In this document: piece after piece, positions 1 through 7,804 of the stretch
Layout: each line of letters starts with the position of its first letter
Numbering within the stretch: the stretch's first letter is position 1
NCBI GenBank assembly: GCA_030682505.1
Contig: JAUXOH010000024.1
Location: 1-22,320 of the forward strand
Length of the DNA: 22,320 bases
Source: Candidatus Didemnitutus sp.
Lineage (GTDB): Bacteria; Verrucomicrobiota; Verrucomicrobiia; Opitutales; Opitutaceae
Direction of reading: 5' to 3'
Notes under the pieces: generated by a model
The model's database searches: none
Told to the model about the DNA's origin: nothing
Seen by the model: only the letters and a program-made list of their open reading frames with translations
Program-made: the position numbers and the translations under genes

Positions 1-465
1 GAACCGACCATCGGCCTCGACGTCATCTCGCAGCGCAACGTACGCGACTTCCTCCGCGACTACAACCGGAAGAACAGGACGACCATCTTGCTCACGAGCC
101 ACTACATGGCGGACATCTCCCAGTTGTGCGAGCGCGTCATCGTCATCGACCACGGCAAGAAGATCTACGACGGCGCCCTTGACCGCATCGCCGGGGCGGG
201 GGCGCGTCAGCGCATCATCAAGTTCAAGCCCCGTCCGGGCCTGAGCGGGGAACCGGCGACGTTCCCGCCCGCCTGGAAACCGTTGCACGGCGAGATCAAG
301 ATCTGCGACGACGGCGAGATCCTCCTGCACGTGCCGAGCGAAAGCGTCACCACGGTCTGCCAGCAGATCCTCGCACAGGGCGCCGTGGATGACATCACGA
401 TCCAGGATGTCCCGCTCGAGGACATCATCAGCGAGATTTTCTCGCGCGGTGCGGTGACGAAGTAG
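1..465 (+). CDS. ABC transporter ATP-binding protein, 3' part (5' end outside window)
   Basis: The reading frame is open from base 1 to the TAG at 463-465, giving 154 residues of a nucleotide-binding domain. It begins at the catalytic Glu after Walker B (EPTIGLD, with the D-loop), followed by the switch histidine in LLTSHYM and the usual QLCERVIVIDHG stretch. About 100 further residues form a C-terminal extension typical of ATPases paired with ABC-2 type permeases (COG4586-like). Walker A and the signature motif lie upstream of the window. The protein would power export of an unknown substrate at the inner membrane. It converges on the next gene, with only 24 bp between the stop codons; a weak 5-bp inverted repeat (465-469 with 476-480) lies there, without a T tract. 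The family is secure; the substrate and exact subfamily are not. Confidence 0.9.
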   Translation, partial: EPTIGLDVISQRNVRDFLRDYNRKNRTTILLTSHYMADISQLCERVIVIDHGKKIYDGALDRIAGAGARQRIIKFKPRPGLSGEPATFPPAWKPLHGEIKICDDGEILLHVPSESVTTVCQQILAQGAVDDITIQDVPLEDIISEIFSRGAVTK

Positions 466-489
466 GACCAGGTCGGGTCCGAGCGGCGC

Positions 490-1833
490 TTACTCCGCCA
501 AGGTCGTGCGCACCAAGGCCGTCAGCGCCGCGACATTGAACGGTTTCTCGATCACCACCGCCTCGCCCGGCGGCACATCGTGGGGAGCCGCATTGATCGT
601 GGTCAGGAACGGACGGATGCCGGGCTGCAATTTCCTGGCCTGCCGCACCCACTCCAGCCCACCCGGTCCGGAGCGGGTCTCGATCTCCGTGATGAACCCC
701 TCGAAACTTTCGGAATTGAGCAGCTCCTGCGTCTTGGCCGCGGACGAGCTCTGCACCACCCGGTAGTCGCGACCCAGCACCATCGCCAGCGTGTCGGCCA
801 CGCCGGCATTGTCATCGTGCACCAACAACGCCGGCCGCAGCATCGGGTCGAAGGCCCCGTAGCGTTTCAGGGCGGCTAGCAGCAGTTCGGGGGGGGTTTC
901 TCCCTCGCGGCCCAGTTCGGCATAGCCGAGGCGCAGGCCTGCGGCGGGGTCGAAGAACCCGCGCAGTTTGCGCAAGCGCGCGCGCAGGTTCAGTCCGCCG
1001 GTGGCGAAGACCACGCCGATGCGTTGCGCGTCGTAGGGACCGACCAACTCGTGGGGGCCCAGTGCCGCGCGCAACGCCGAGATGCGTCGCAACGCCCCGT
1101 TGCGTCCGTCCGCGACCTCAAGCAAAGCAATGCTGCACGGGGTCTTTTCGGCCCGGGAACGATAGACTTCCCGCTGCATCCCATCGAGCAGCTTGGCCTG
1201 TTCCGGCGTCAGATCGTGGAGCACGATCACCCAGGCGCCACTGGCGACCTCGGTCATGCGCCGGGCTTCGCCATAGATCAGTTTGCCGTCCGCGCGCAGG
1301 TGAAAACTCTCCGCTCCCAATTCAAGTTCGTCGAAGGGCACCGGGGCATCGCCCAACCAGCGCAGGGCCGATTCATTCGCCACGATCGGTCGCCGATCGA
1401 GTCCATAGGCCGCAATGCCCACCGGCGCCTGGTTGAGGAGCAAACGCAGGAGCTCGCGACTCCGCCCGGCATCGCGCAAGCGCTGCGCCTGGGTGAGCGC
1501 CACGCTGAGAAAATCAGCCAGCCCGGCGAGCAGATGCAGATCTTCCGCTCCGAATTGGCGGCGTTCGCTGTTGGCGCCGACCTGCAAGCGGCCCAGCACC
1601 GCCGCGTCGCCCGTCAACGGCAGCGCCAGGGTACCGGCGTGAAACTGCTCGCCCGCTTCCCCTACTTCGCGCTGCAACACGACCTGCAATTGTTCAAAGC
1701 CCGTCGATCGATCGAGGGCGCTTTGCAGGCCGGCGACAAAGCGATCAAAGTCGTCGAATTGCGAAAACGCCCGGGCCAAGGCGCGAAGGGCGATGGGACC
1801 GCTGAGCGAAATGTTGTCCGGGGCGAGAGGCAT
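490..1833 (-). CDS. GAF/PAS protein with degenerate GGDEF-like region and pseudo-receiver
   Basis: 447 residues with no membrane segment or signal peptide, so cytoplasmic. Order: GAF-like about 15-120; PAS-like about 128-212; a region about 228-325 with a GGDEF-like fold pattern but no GGDEF signature (YDAQRIGVV at 267-275 where it would sit); receiver fold 333-447. The receiver keeps the acidic pair D340/D341 and K430 (IEKPF). The residue aligned with the phosphoacceptor Asp is E383 (FITEIE), encoded by GAG, so ordinary aspartyl phosphorylation is unlikely; Glu at this site can mimic the phosphorylated state in other receivers. There is no DNA-binding domain. The ATG shares one base with the stop of the upstream kinase (TGATG), implying translational coupling and a role in the same pathway. 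It occupies the regulator position of the operon, but its output is unknown. Confidence 0.85.
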   Translation of the reverse strand: MPLAPDNISLSGPIALRALARAFSQFDDFDRFVAGLQSALDRSTGFEQLQVVLQREVGEAGEQFHAGTLALPLTGDAAVLGRLQVGANSERRQFGAEDLHLLAGLADFLSVALTQAQRLRDAGRSRELLRLLLNQAPVGIAAYGLDRRPIVANESALRWLGDAPVPFDELELGAESFHLRADGKLIYGEARRMTEVASGAWVIVLHDLTPEQAKLLDGMQREVYRSRAEKTPCSIALLEVADGRNGALRRISALRAALGPHELVGPYDAQRIGVVFATGGLNLRARLRKLRGFFDPAAGLRLGYAELGREGETPPELLLAALKRYGAFDPMLRPALLVHDDNAGVADTLAMVLGRDYRVVQSSSAAKTQELLNSESFEGFITEIETRSGPGGLEWVRQARKLQPGIRPFLTTINAAPHDVPPGEAVVIEKPFNVAALTALVRTTLAE

Positions 1834-3932
1834 CAGGAAGACTGCGGAAGATAAACCCGGAAGGTGGTGCCTTTGCCGGGCAAGCTCGAGACTTGAATCT
1901 CGCCGTGATGGTGCTGCACGATGCGTTTCACGATGGCAAGGCCGAGGCCCATGCCGCTTTTTCCGCGCCGCTCGCCGGTGGACTTCGTGGTGGTAAACGG
2001 CTCGAAGATGCGGGGCAGAACCTGGGGATCAACCCCCGGGCCATTGTCGTGCACGGTGGCACAAAGCTGCGGCCGGGGAACATCTTCCGTCCGCAGCTCG
2101 AGGGTGATCTCCAGGCGGCTCTCGGGCCGGCCGTTCATCGCCTGCAGGGCGTTTTGCACAAGATTGAGGAACACCTGCAACAATTGACTGTGGTTGCCAT
2201 TCACGGCCGGAAGCATCGCCGGCCGGAAGTCCAACGTCACTCCCGCGCGGTCGATTTCCGGGCGCACGATCTCGACCACCGTGCGCAACACGTCGGCCAA
2301 ACTGACCTTGATCATCTCCACTTTGTTGCTCTCCGCAAAGGCCGCGACGTTTTCGACGATGTTCGCAATCCGACTCACATCGCGCTGCACGACCTTGCTG
2401 AACTCCCGCAACGATTCCGGGTCGGGGGTCTGTTCCTTCAAGAGCGCGGAAAAAGTCTGGATCGAGGTGAGTGGATTGCGCAATTCGTGTGCCAGGCCAG
2501 CGGCCAAGGTGCCGAGCGCAATCAACTTGTCCGTCTGACTGGCGCGGCGCTCGAACTGGCGCGACCGCAACGTCACCGCAATCTGCAGACAGATTGATTC
2601 TAACAAGGACAGTTCCGCCTGCGTATAGCGCACATGATCCGCCCGTTCACCGAGCAACAGCACTCCGGAAAGAAAATCATCACTCGCGATCGGGAGCACG
2701 GCGTTGACCGGCAGTTTCGCGCGAAAGTCTTCCAGCTGCGACACCGTGTCCGGGTCGAACTCCATCTCCGACCCATCAAAAAGCAACGGCTCCATCCGTT
2801 CCTGGAACACGCGGGTCAGCACGGAGTCGATGGGCAGACTGCGCTGGCACCGCGGCCAGCCGGCGACCGCCCGCAACTGGTAGTCGCGATCAAATTCCGT
2901 CCGCACAAAGATGGCCGCCGCCTCGAGATTGAACGCCCGCACGATCTCCGGCGCGAGATGCTCGAAGATCTCCTGTTCGCTCCCGATCGATCCAATGCGC
3001 GCGCCGAGTTCGCGCAGCTTCTTCTGCTGGGTGTGGCGTCGCCGCAAATAGGTCTGCGCCAGAATGCGGTCCGCCATGCGATGCAATTTCGGGACCGACC
3101 AAAAGAAGAACCAGCAGACCATCAGGCTGCCGAGGAAATTGGCGAAGAGCTGTGCCTGGCTGATCTCAAACTCCAACAGCGGACCGATCGTGCTGAGGAG
3201 CAACAGGTAGATCACGGACAAGGTCGCGCTCAAACCGAGATAAACCCCGGCGTGGACAAAATCATACGCGACCAAGGGCAGTTGGTAACGCGACACGGCA
3301 TGCGCCATGATCAGCAGGTAGACGAAGACCAGAAGATTGCCGAAGGGCTGCAGCGGCACGCCATACCACAGGGGGAAGTTGGTGGCCCCGCCGCCAAACC
3401 CGACAATCGAGGCCAGCATGATGGTGCGGAGTTGCGTCGCGCGGGAACCCTGGGCCAAGCGCAGATTCCGAATCAGGAGGATCCCGGCCTGGAGCGTGAA
3501 GCCGCCAAACATCGCCAGGTAGAGCCAGTAATACGGCCCCGCCTGCGGCCAGAAGGGAAAGGACAAAATCGGCCCGACATCCGCCACCATCAGTGGCGTC
3601 AGGCTCATCGCCGCCAAGAAGGTGGAGACCACGTAGCCGCCCCGCACCCACCACGGGTGATCTTCCCCGCACAGATCCGAAATGAAATGATAGAAACTGA
3701 CCGGCACGAAACAGGCGAAGACCGTGAGGGCGCGGGTAAAAAAGAGCGCGCGCGTGGGATCCCCGCTGATCTGCCAAAAGAAATACGCGGCCGACCAACT
3801 GCCCGTCGCCAACGCAAAGACCGCAAACCGGAGATTCAGGCTGTTGTTCCGCCCCCGCACCATCACCGCAAAGGCCAGCAGACCGGCGGCCAAGAAATTC
3901 AGCAGCGAAGAGATGACAAGGTAGGTGGTCAC
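1833..3932 (-). CDS. Multi-TM sensor histidine kinase (7TM-type N-terminus, GAF, HisKA, HATPase)
   Basis: 699 residues. The first 285 hold eight or nine hydrophobic helices (e.g. 5-25, 36-54, 66-86, 132-154, 197-217, 227-250, 260-281), resembling the HisKA_7TM type of integral membrane sensor (FVPVSFYHF near 75-83). A GAF-like domain spans about 315-455. The kinase core is complete: H-box LAHELRNPLTS with H482, N-box NLVQNALQAM (N594), G1 DNGPGVD (D629), F-box FEPFTTTKS, G2 GMGLGLAIV (660-668). It should autophosphorylate and pass phosphate to an aspartate receiver. The partner encoded next in the operon lacks that aspartate, so the true partner may be the receiver-kinase at 9041-10306. The start is GTG, overlapping the upstream TGA (GTGA), so it is translationally coupled to the hydrolase-methyltransferase. 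The large membrane sensor suggests a hydrophobic or membrane-borne ligand (inference). Confidence 0.93.
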   Translation of the reverse strand: MTTYLVISSLLNFLAAGLLAFAVMVRGRNNSLNLRFAVFALATGSWSAAYFFWQISGDPTRALFFTRALTVFACFVPVSFYHFISDLCGEDHPWWVRGGYVVSTFLAAMSLTPLMVADVGPILSFPFWPQAGPYYWLYLAMFGGFTLQAGILLIRNLRLAQGSRATQLRTIMLASIVGFGGGATNFPLWYGVPLQPFGNLLVFVYLLIMAHAVSRYQLPLVAYDFVHAGVYLGLSATLSVIYLLLLSTIGPLLEFEISQAQLFANFLGSLMVCWFFFWSVPKLHRMADRILAQTYLRRRHTQQKKLRELGARIGSIGSEQEIFEHLAPEIVRAFNLEAAAIFVRTEFDRDYQLRAVAGWPRCQRSLPIDSVLTRVFQERMEPLLFDGSEMEFDPDTVSQLEDFRAKLPVNAVLPIASDDFLSGVLLLGERADHVRYTQAELSLLESICLQIAVTLRSRQFERRASQTDKLIALGTLAAGLAHELRNPLTSIQTFSALLKEQTPDPESLREFSKVVQRDVSRIANIVENVAAFAESNKVEMIKVSLADVLRTVVEIVRPEIDRAGVTLDFRPAMLPAVNGNHSQLLQVFLNLVQNALQAMNGRPESRLEITLELRTEDVPRPQLCATVHDNGPGVDPQVLPRIFEPFTTTKSTGERRGKSGMGLGLAIVKRIVQHHHGEIQVSSLPGKGTTFRVYLPQSS

Positions 3933-5626
3933 TTCTGTGCCTTGATCACGACCGCCTGGTTGCCCAGCGAATGGAAATTCTCCCGGACCTTGAATCCCGC
4001 GTCGATGGCGAGTTCAGCGAGTTCCGTTTCGGAGAAAAACGCGTAGTGCCCCACCTCCTCCTTCATCCGGATCTTCCCGGCCGCGCGGAGGAGATTGCGC
4101 GCGCGCTCCAGTTCCTCGGTCGAGATCTGCTGGGTCATGAAGTCCCGATAGATGACCGACATGTCGCAATGCGGCTTCATGCTCGAGGCCACGATCACCG
4201 CGCCGGGTCGGGCGACGCGGTGCAGTTCACGCAGGAGCAATTGAGGCCGCCGCAAATAGGAGAGCACCAGACTGCAGCAAACGACATCAAACGTGTTGTC
4301 GGCAAAGGGCAGGCGCGGCGCGCTCTGCCCCTCGGAAAGATCGTTGAAGTCAAAACGCAAATAGCCGATGCCGGGCGGACCGCCGCGCCGGACCTCGTCC
4401 AGGTGCCGGTCGAGTGTTGCCAGGTGGTGACCTTGCGCATCCTGCAACCCGCGATCGGTGAGATCGAGCCCGACGTAGAGCGAGGGTGCCTCGGCTGCAG
4501 TCTTCACCTGTCGCTGGCGCATGGCTTCATGCAACACCCAGCGGCCGAACATGCCATTGCCACAGCCCGCATCGAGCACGGTGGCACCCGGGCGAAACGC
4601 GCAGAGGCGGCCGATGAGTTCCATGTATTGGCGGTAGTCCTCGGATTTCTCGAGCACACTGTATTTCTCGAGATAACCGGACCAGAAAACCGATTCGCTT
4701 TCCGCCGGCATCTCGGACCGGCGCAAGCGTTCACGTTCCTGCTTGTTCTGCTGCAAGATCAGTTTCTTGTCCGGAATGGTCAGTTTGGCCTGCTCCTCGC
4801 CGGGATATTCCGACGGACTGAGACACGCCCAGACCACGCGACGGAAAACCTCCTCGGCGGCGCGGGGATTCTCTCGCACTTCATGCATCGCCCCCTCGAT
4901 CGCCACCAACCGGGCGAGCGGCTGATCCTCGGTCGCCCGCACCACCTCGTGGTAGTCAACCCACACGTCGTTCATTGCGAAGAAATAAACCAGCGGCACG
5001 CGCAGCGCCGCAATGTCGGCAATCGTTCCGGCGAGGTCGTGCATGCTGGTATCGACCGCCGTGCCGAGAAAGATTTCGCCGTTGATATCGAAACCCAAGA
5101 TGTCGGTCAGTCCCCAGTGCCTGCCCTGCAGGTAGGTACCGAAAATGTCCTCTTTGTAGACCTCGCGCAACGTGTGCTGCATGTTGACGACCCCCACCAC
5201 GCTGATGAGTCGACGAATCCGTGTCTCACTCGCGGCGGCCCGAAAGGCACAGCGCGCCGACAGGCTGTTTGACACCAGCACCGCATCACCCGCAAAGCCG
5301 TTTCCTTCCAGAAAATCGTAACAACCGATGATGTCGTCCACCGCCCCAGGCAGGCTGAAATCCTGCATGCGACCCTGACTTTCACCCACGTGGTTGGTCT
5401 GGTCGAAGCGCAGGACGTTGAGCCCGTTGGCCGCGAGAAAATAGGCCAGCTGGAGATTGTTTTTCTTCGTCTCGCCGTATTTCGGCGCAATGACAACCCA
5501 GGGGCGCCCGGCGAGCGCACCCGTGTGATCAAGGCACGCGGCGATTTTCAGTCCGGTCCGGCTGGGAAAAGAGACAAAATCAGTTCGAATGTGTCCAATT
5601 TGGACATGCGAAGAATCCGCAATCAT
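3929..5626 (-). CDS. LuxD-like acyl hydrolase/transferase fused to SAM-dependent methyltransferase
   Basis: 565 residues in two parts. Residues about 10-270 align by eye with LuxD, the myristoyl-ACP thioesterase/acyltransferase that supplies fatty acid to bacterial luciferase. Shared stretches include NGLNVLRFDQTNHVG (LuxD NGFHVFRYDSLHHVG), SLSAR, VGVVN and REN near the histidine. The triad is kept: S121 (SNSLSAR), D220 (AMNDVWV), H248 (GAMHEV). After a charged linker (280-312), residues about 313-565 form a class I methyltransferase with SAM motif I VLDAGCGNG (350-358), an acidic residue in VGLDLTD (385-391) and a post-motif FDVVCCSLVLSYL (446-458). A plausible joint activity is release of an acyl chain and its methylation, for instance to a fatty acid methyl ester; substrate and product are not shown by sequence. 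It is the first gene of the minus-strand operon, just ahead of the membrane kinase. The ATG has no clear Shine-Dalgarno; no other in-frame start fits better. Confidence 0.9.
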   Translation of the reverse strand: MIADSSHVQIGHIRTDFVSFPSRTGLKIAACLDHTGALAGRPWVVIAPKYGETKKNNLQLAYFLAANGLNVLRFDQTNHVGESQGRMQDFSLPGAVDDIIGCYDFLEGNGFAGDAVLVSNSLSARCAFRAAASETRIRRLISVVGVVNMQHTLREVYKEDIFGTYLQGRHWGLTDILGFDINGEIFLGTAVDTSMHDLAGTIADIAALRVPLVYFFAMNDVWVDYHEVVRATEDQPLARLVAIEGAMHEVRENPRAAEEVFRRVVWACLSPSEYPGEEQAKLTIPDKKLILQQNKQERERLRRSEMPAESESVFWSGYLEKYSVLEKSEDYRQYMELIGRLCAFRPGATVLDAGCGNGMFGRWVLHEAMRQRQVKTAAEAPSLYVGLDLTDRGLQDAQGHHLATLDRHLDEVRRGGPPGIGYLRFDFNDLSEGQSAPRLPFADNTFDVVCCSLVLSYLRRPQLLLRELHRVARPGAVIVASSMKPHCDMSVIYRDFMTQQISTEELERARNLLRAAGKIRMKEEVGHYAFFSETELAELAIDAGFKVRENFHSLGNQAVVIKAQK

Positions 5627-5763
5627 GTGGTAGTTGACCCGCGCGACGGATTCAGAGGATTTTTACCGGCAATGCAACGAGCAAGTCCCGTTCCCGGGCC
5701 TATTTCCACCGTTGCGCACAGGACTTCGCGCTTGCTTCAACGGGCATCCGTTAGTGGTCTTGT
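5627..5763. promoter_or_regulatory. Divergent intergenic region with nested inverted repeats
   Basis: This 137-bp region is the only non-coding space between the two divergent signalling operons, so both promoters probably lie here. Inverted repeats visible: GCAACG (5674-5679) with CGTTGC (5710-5715); AAGTCC (5683-5688) with GGACTT (5721-5726); AGCAAG (5680-5685) with CTTGCT (5731-5736); and AACGG-GCAT-CCGTT (5739-5752), ending 11 bp before the TTG start at 5764. A TTGACC (5634-5639) could be a -35 element for the plus strand, but no good -10 follows at the right distance. The repeats could be regulator sites or mRNA structure; none matches an operator I recognise. Confidence 0.45.
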
Positions 5764-7803
5764 TTGACCCAAACGGAAGTGACCCGGCTCCTCCTCATCA
5801 CCGAAGATCAGAATCAGGCGCTGACGCTCCAGGGTGCTCTCGCGTCCGCGGCCGACTTCCAGGTTCACCATCGGTCAAGATTTGCGGATGCACGCGGCGC
5901 TTTGACCGCCGGGGCTTTTGAAGCGTGCCTCTTCCTGCCCGCGAATGTGGAGGCCGATTTTTGCACCGAGCTCGCCGCGGCGCGCGCCCTGGCCCCCCGG
6001 CTGGCAATTGCCGTCGTGGCGCCCTCCGGCGCGGGCACCGAAACGCAACCCCGGCTCCTGTCCGCCGGCGCGGACAGCGTGTTGTTCCAGCCGCTCGATG
6101 TCGCGGCGCTCGCGACCAACCTGACGCGCCTGACCGGCCGCGGCGAAACGCCGACCGTCGCCTCCGCCAATCCTTTTGCCGGTCCCGCGCTCGCGCCTGC
6201 CCGGCTCAACGCCAAAGCGGCCGCCCTGTCCTCCGCCTTGGAAGTGTTGCGCGATTTCTCGCAAGTGCTGGGCTACTCGCTCGATTACCGGCAGCTGACG
6301 CATCAGTTCATCCTGAAATTGCGCGAGGTGGTCGGCGTCTCCCGCATCGCCATCTTTCTCGAACCCGGCACGGCGCAGGTGATGCCAACAACCTCCGGTC
6401 CCGACGGCACCACCCTGACGTGTGCCGCGGCCGTGGGCATCCCGGCGGATCTCGTCGAGTGCTTCGCGTTGACCCGCAAGAGCGGCCTGGGTCGCCAGCT
6501 CTCCCAGCAGCCCCAGATTCTGCGGGCCCCCACGCAGACGGTCCCGCCCCAGCTCGACCCCAAAATCGTCCGGGAGTTCGAGGTGCTCGGGGGCCAGGTT
6601 GCCATCCCGGTCAACGACCGCGAACGCACGATCGGCATCGCCATCTTGGGCGACCGGATCACGGGCGGAGAATTCAGCGATGAGGAATTGCTGCTCGTCT
6701 ATCACCTGCTCGAGGAACTCGGACTCGCGGTGAAAAACAGCTGGTTGCACGATCAATTGGTCGGCAGCCACAAACTCTTCGGCAGTGTGTTGAGCAGCCT
6801 GACGGTGGGCGCCCTCGTGATCGGCCCCAACCAGCAGGTCGCCTACGCCAACCGCGCGATCATCGATTTCCTCCTCGGGGCCAGGGCCGATCGTCTCGAC
6901 GTGCACGACCTGCCCCCGGCCATCGCCGCCCGCTTGCACGACGTCGTCGAGAAAGGCGTCGAAGCCGACACTTTTTTTCACGAGACCGCCGCGTCGCCGC
7001 CCCGGCTTTTTCGCGCGACGATCATTCCGCTGCGCCAGCCGCAGACCCGCCTTCCGCAGACCGCCATGTTGTTGCTGGAGGATTTCACCAGCATCCGCGC
7101 CGGCCAGCAGGCGGAGATCGAATCGTCCAATCTCAAGCTCATCAGTCTGATTGCCCGGCGCTTCGCCCACGAGATCCGCAACTCCCTCGTGCCGCTCACC
7201 ACGCACGCGCAGCTCTTCGATTCCGAGATCGCCCACGATGACTTCCGCGAATCCCTGAAGGCCTCCCTCCATCGCGAGACGCAACGCATCCAGCGATTCA
7301 CCGACCAGATGCTGCTCCTCGCCCGCGCCGACCAGCCGCCCGAGGAACTCGCCTCCCTCGATGAGATCTTGCGCAGCAGCTTCGAGAAATCCCGCGCTTT
7401 TTCCGGCGGGGAGGCCAATCTCGAGATCAAGAGCGAGTTGCCCCCGGTGATGTTGCGTTGCAACCGCGCAAGTCTCGCCCATGCATTCCAGGAAATCTTC
7501 CTCAACGGCCTGCAGTCCAGCCACGATTCGAGCCGCCGGGTCGTCGTCTCGCTCAACGCCGCGCCGAACACCGAGGGCCGCGCCGAGCTCGTGATCACGG
7601 TGCGCGACAGCGGCACCGGTTTTGCGCTGGAATCCGCCCCGCGGGCGACCGAGCCATTTTTCACCACGCGCAACACCGGGGTCGGCCTCGGTCTGACCAT
7701 CGCCCAGCGCGTCATCTCCGCCCATGACGGCAGTCTCGCGGTGCATCCCCGGCAGACGCCCGCCGACGCGGACCTCACCATCCGTCTCCCCCTTCCCCGC
7801 TAG
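5764..7803 (+). CDS. Soluble histidine kinase with N-terminal pseudo-receiver, GAF and PAS-like domains
   Basis: 679 residues without membrane segments. Residues 7-125 have a receiver fold (LLLITEDQNQAL at the start, LFQPLD at the end). The aspartate position is L58 (ACLFLPA) and the conserved lysine is Q109, so it cannot be phosphorylated normally. A GAF domain follows (about 160-325), then a PAS-like region (about 335-445). The kinase core is complete: H-box FAHEIRNSL with H469, N-box EIFLNGLQ (N581), G1 RDSGTGF (D615), F-box EPFFTTR, G2 GVGLGLTIA (639-647). The start is TTG; a GTG six codons on is an alternative, but would cut into the first beta strand. One base separates its TAG from the ATG of the FadL-like gene, so they are cotranscribed. 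It is divergent from the hydrolase-methyltransferase operon. The signal is unknown; the pseudo-receiver may be a docking or dimer-control module. Confidence 0.9.
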   Translation: MTQTEVTRLLLITEDQNQALTLQGALASAADFQVHHRSRFADARGALTAGAFEACLFLPANVEADFCTELAAARALAPRLAIAVVAPSGAGTETQPRLLSAGADSVLFQPLDVAALATNLTRLTGRGETPTVASANPFAGPALAPARLNAKAAALSSALEVLRDFSQVLGYSLDYRQLTHQFILKLREVVGVSRIAIFLEPGTAQVMPTTSGPDGTTLTCAAAVGIPADLVECFALTRKSGLGRQLSQQPQILRAPTQTVPPQLDPKIVREFEVLGGQVAIPVNDRERTIGIAILGDRITGGEFSDEELLLVYHLLEELGLAVKNSWLHDQLVGSHKLFGSVLSSLTVGALVIGPNQQVAYANRAIIDFLLGARADRLDVHDLPPAIAARLHDVVEKGVEADTFFHETAASPPRLFRATIIPLRQPQTRLPQTAMLLLEDFTSIRAGQQAEIESSNLKLISLIARRFAHEIRNSLVPLTTHAQLFDSEIAHDDFRESLKASLHRETQRIQRFTDQMLLLARADQPPEELASLDEILRSSFEKSRAFSGGEANLEIKSELPPVMLRCNRASLAHAFQEIFLNGLQSSHDSSRRVVVSLNAAPNTEGRAELVITVRDSGTGFALESAPRATEPFFTTRNTGVGLGLTIAQRVISAHDGSLAVHPRQTPADADLTIRLPLPR

Positions 7804-7804
7804 C

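Noticed and set aside
1833..3932. Membrane kinase as PrsK of the PEP-CTERM PrsK/PrsR system
   Set aside because: The overall domain order is similar, but no sigma-54-type PrsR regulator or exosortase genes are nearby, and the neighbours fit a lipid-signal system better.
2634..4046. Plus-strand frame of about 470 codons opposite the membrane kinase
   Set aside because: His/Gln/Arg/Pro-rich composition and no domain; the opposite strand encodes all kinase boxes.
7724..7804. Earlier in-frame start for the FadL-like gene
   Set aside because: It would overlap the kinase gene and bury the signal peptide; the ATG at 7805 gives a normal signal peptide.
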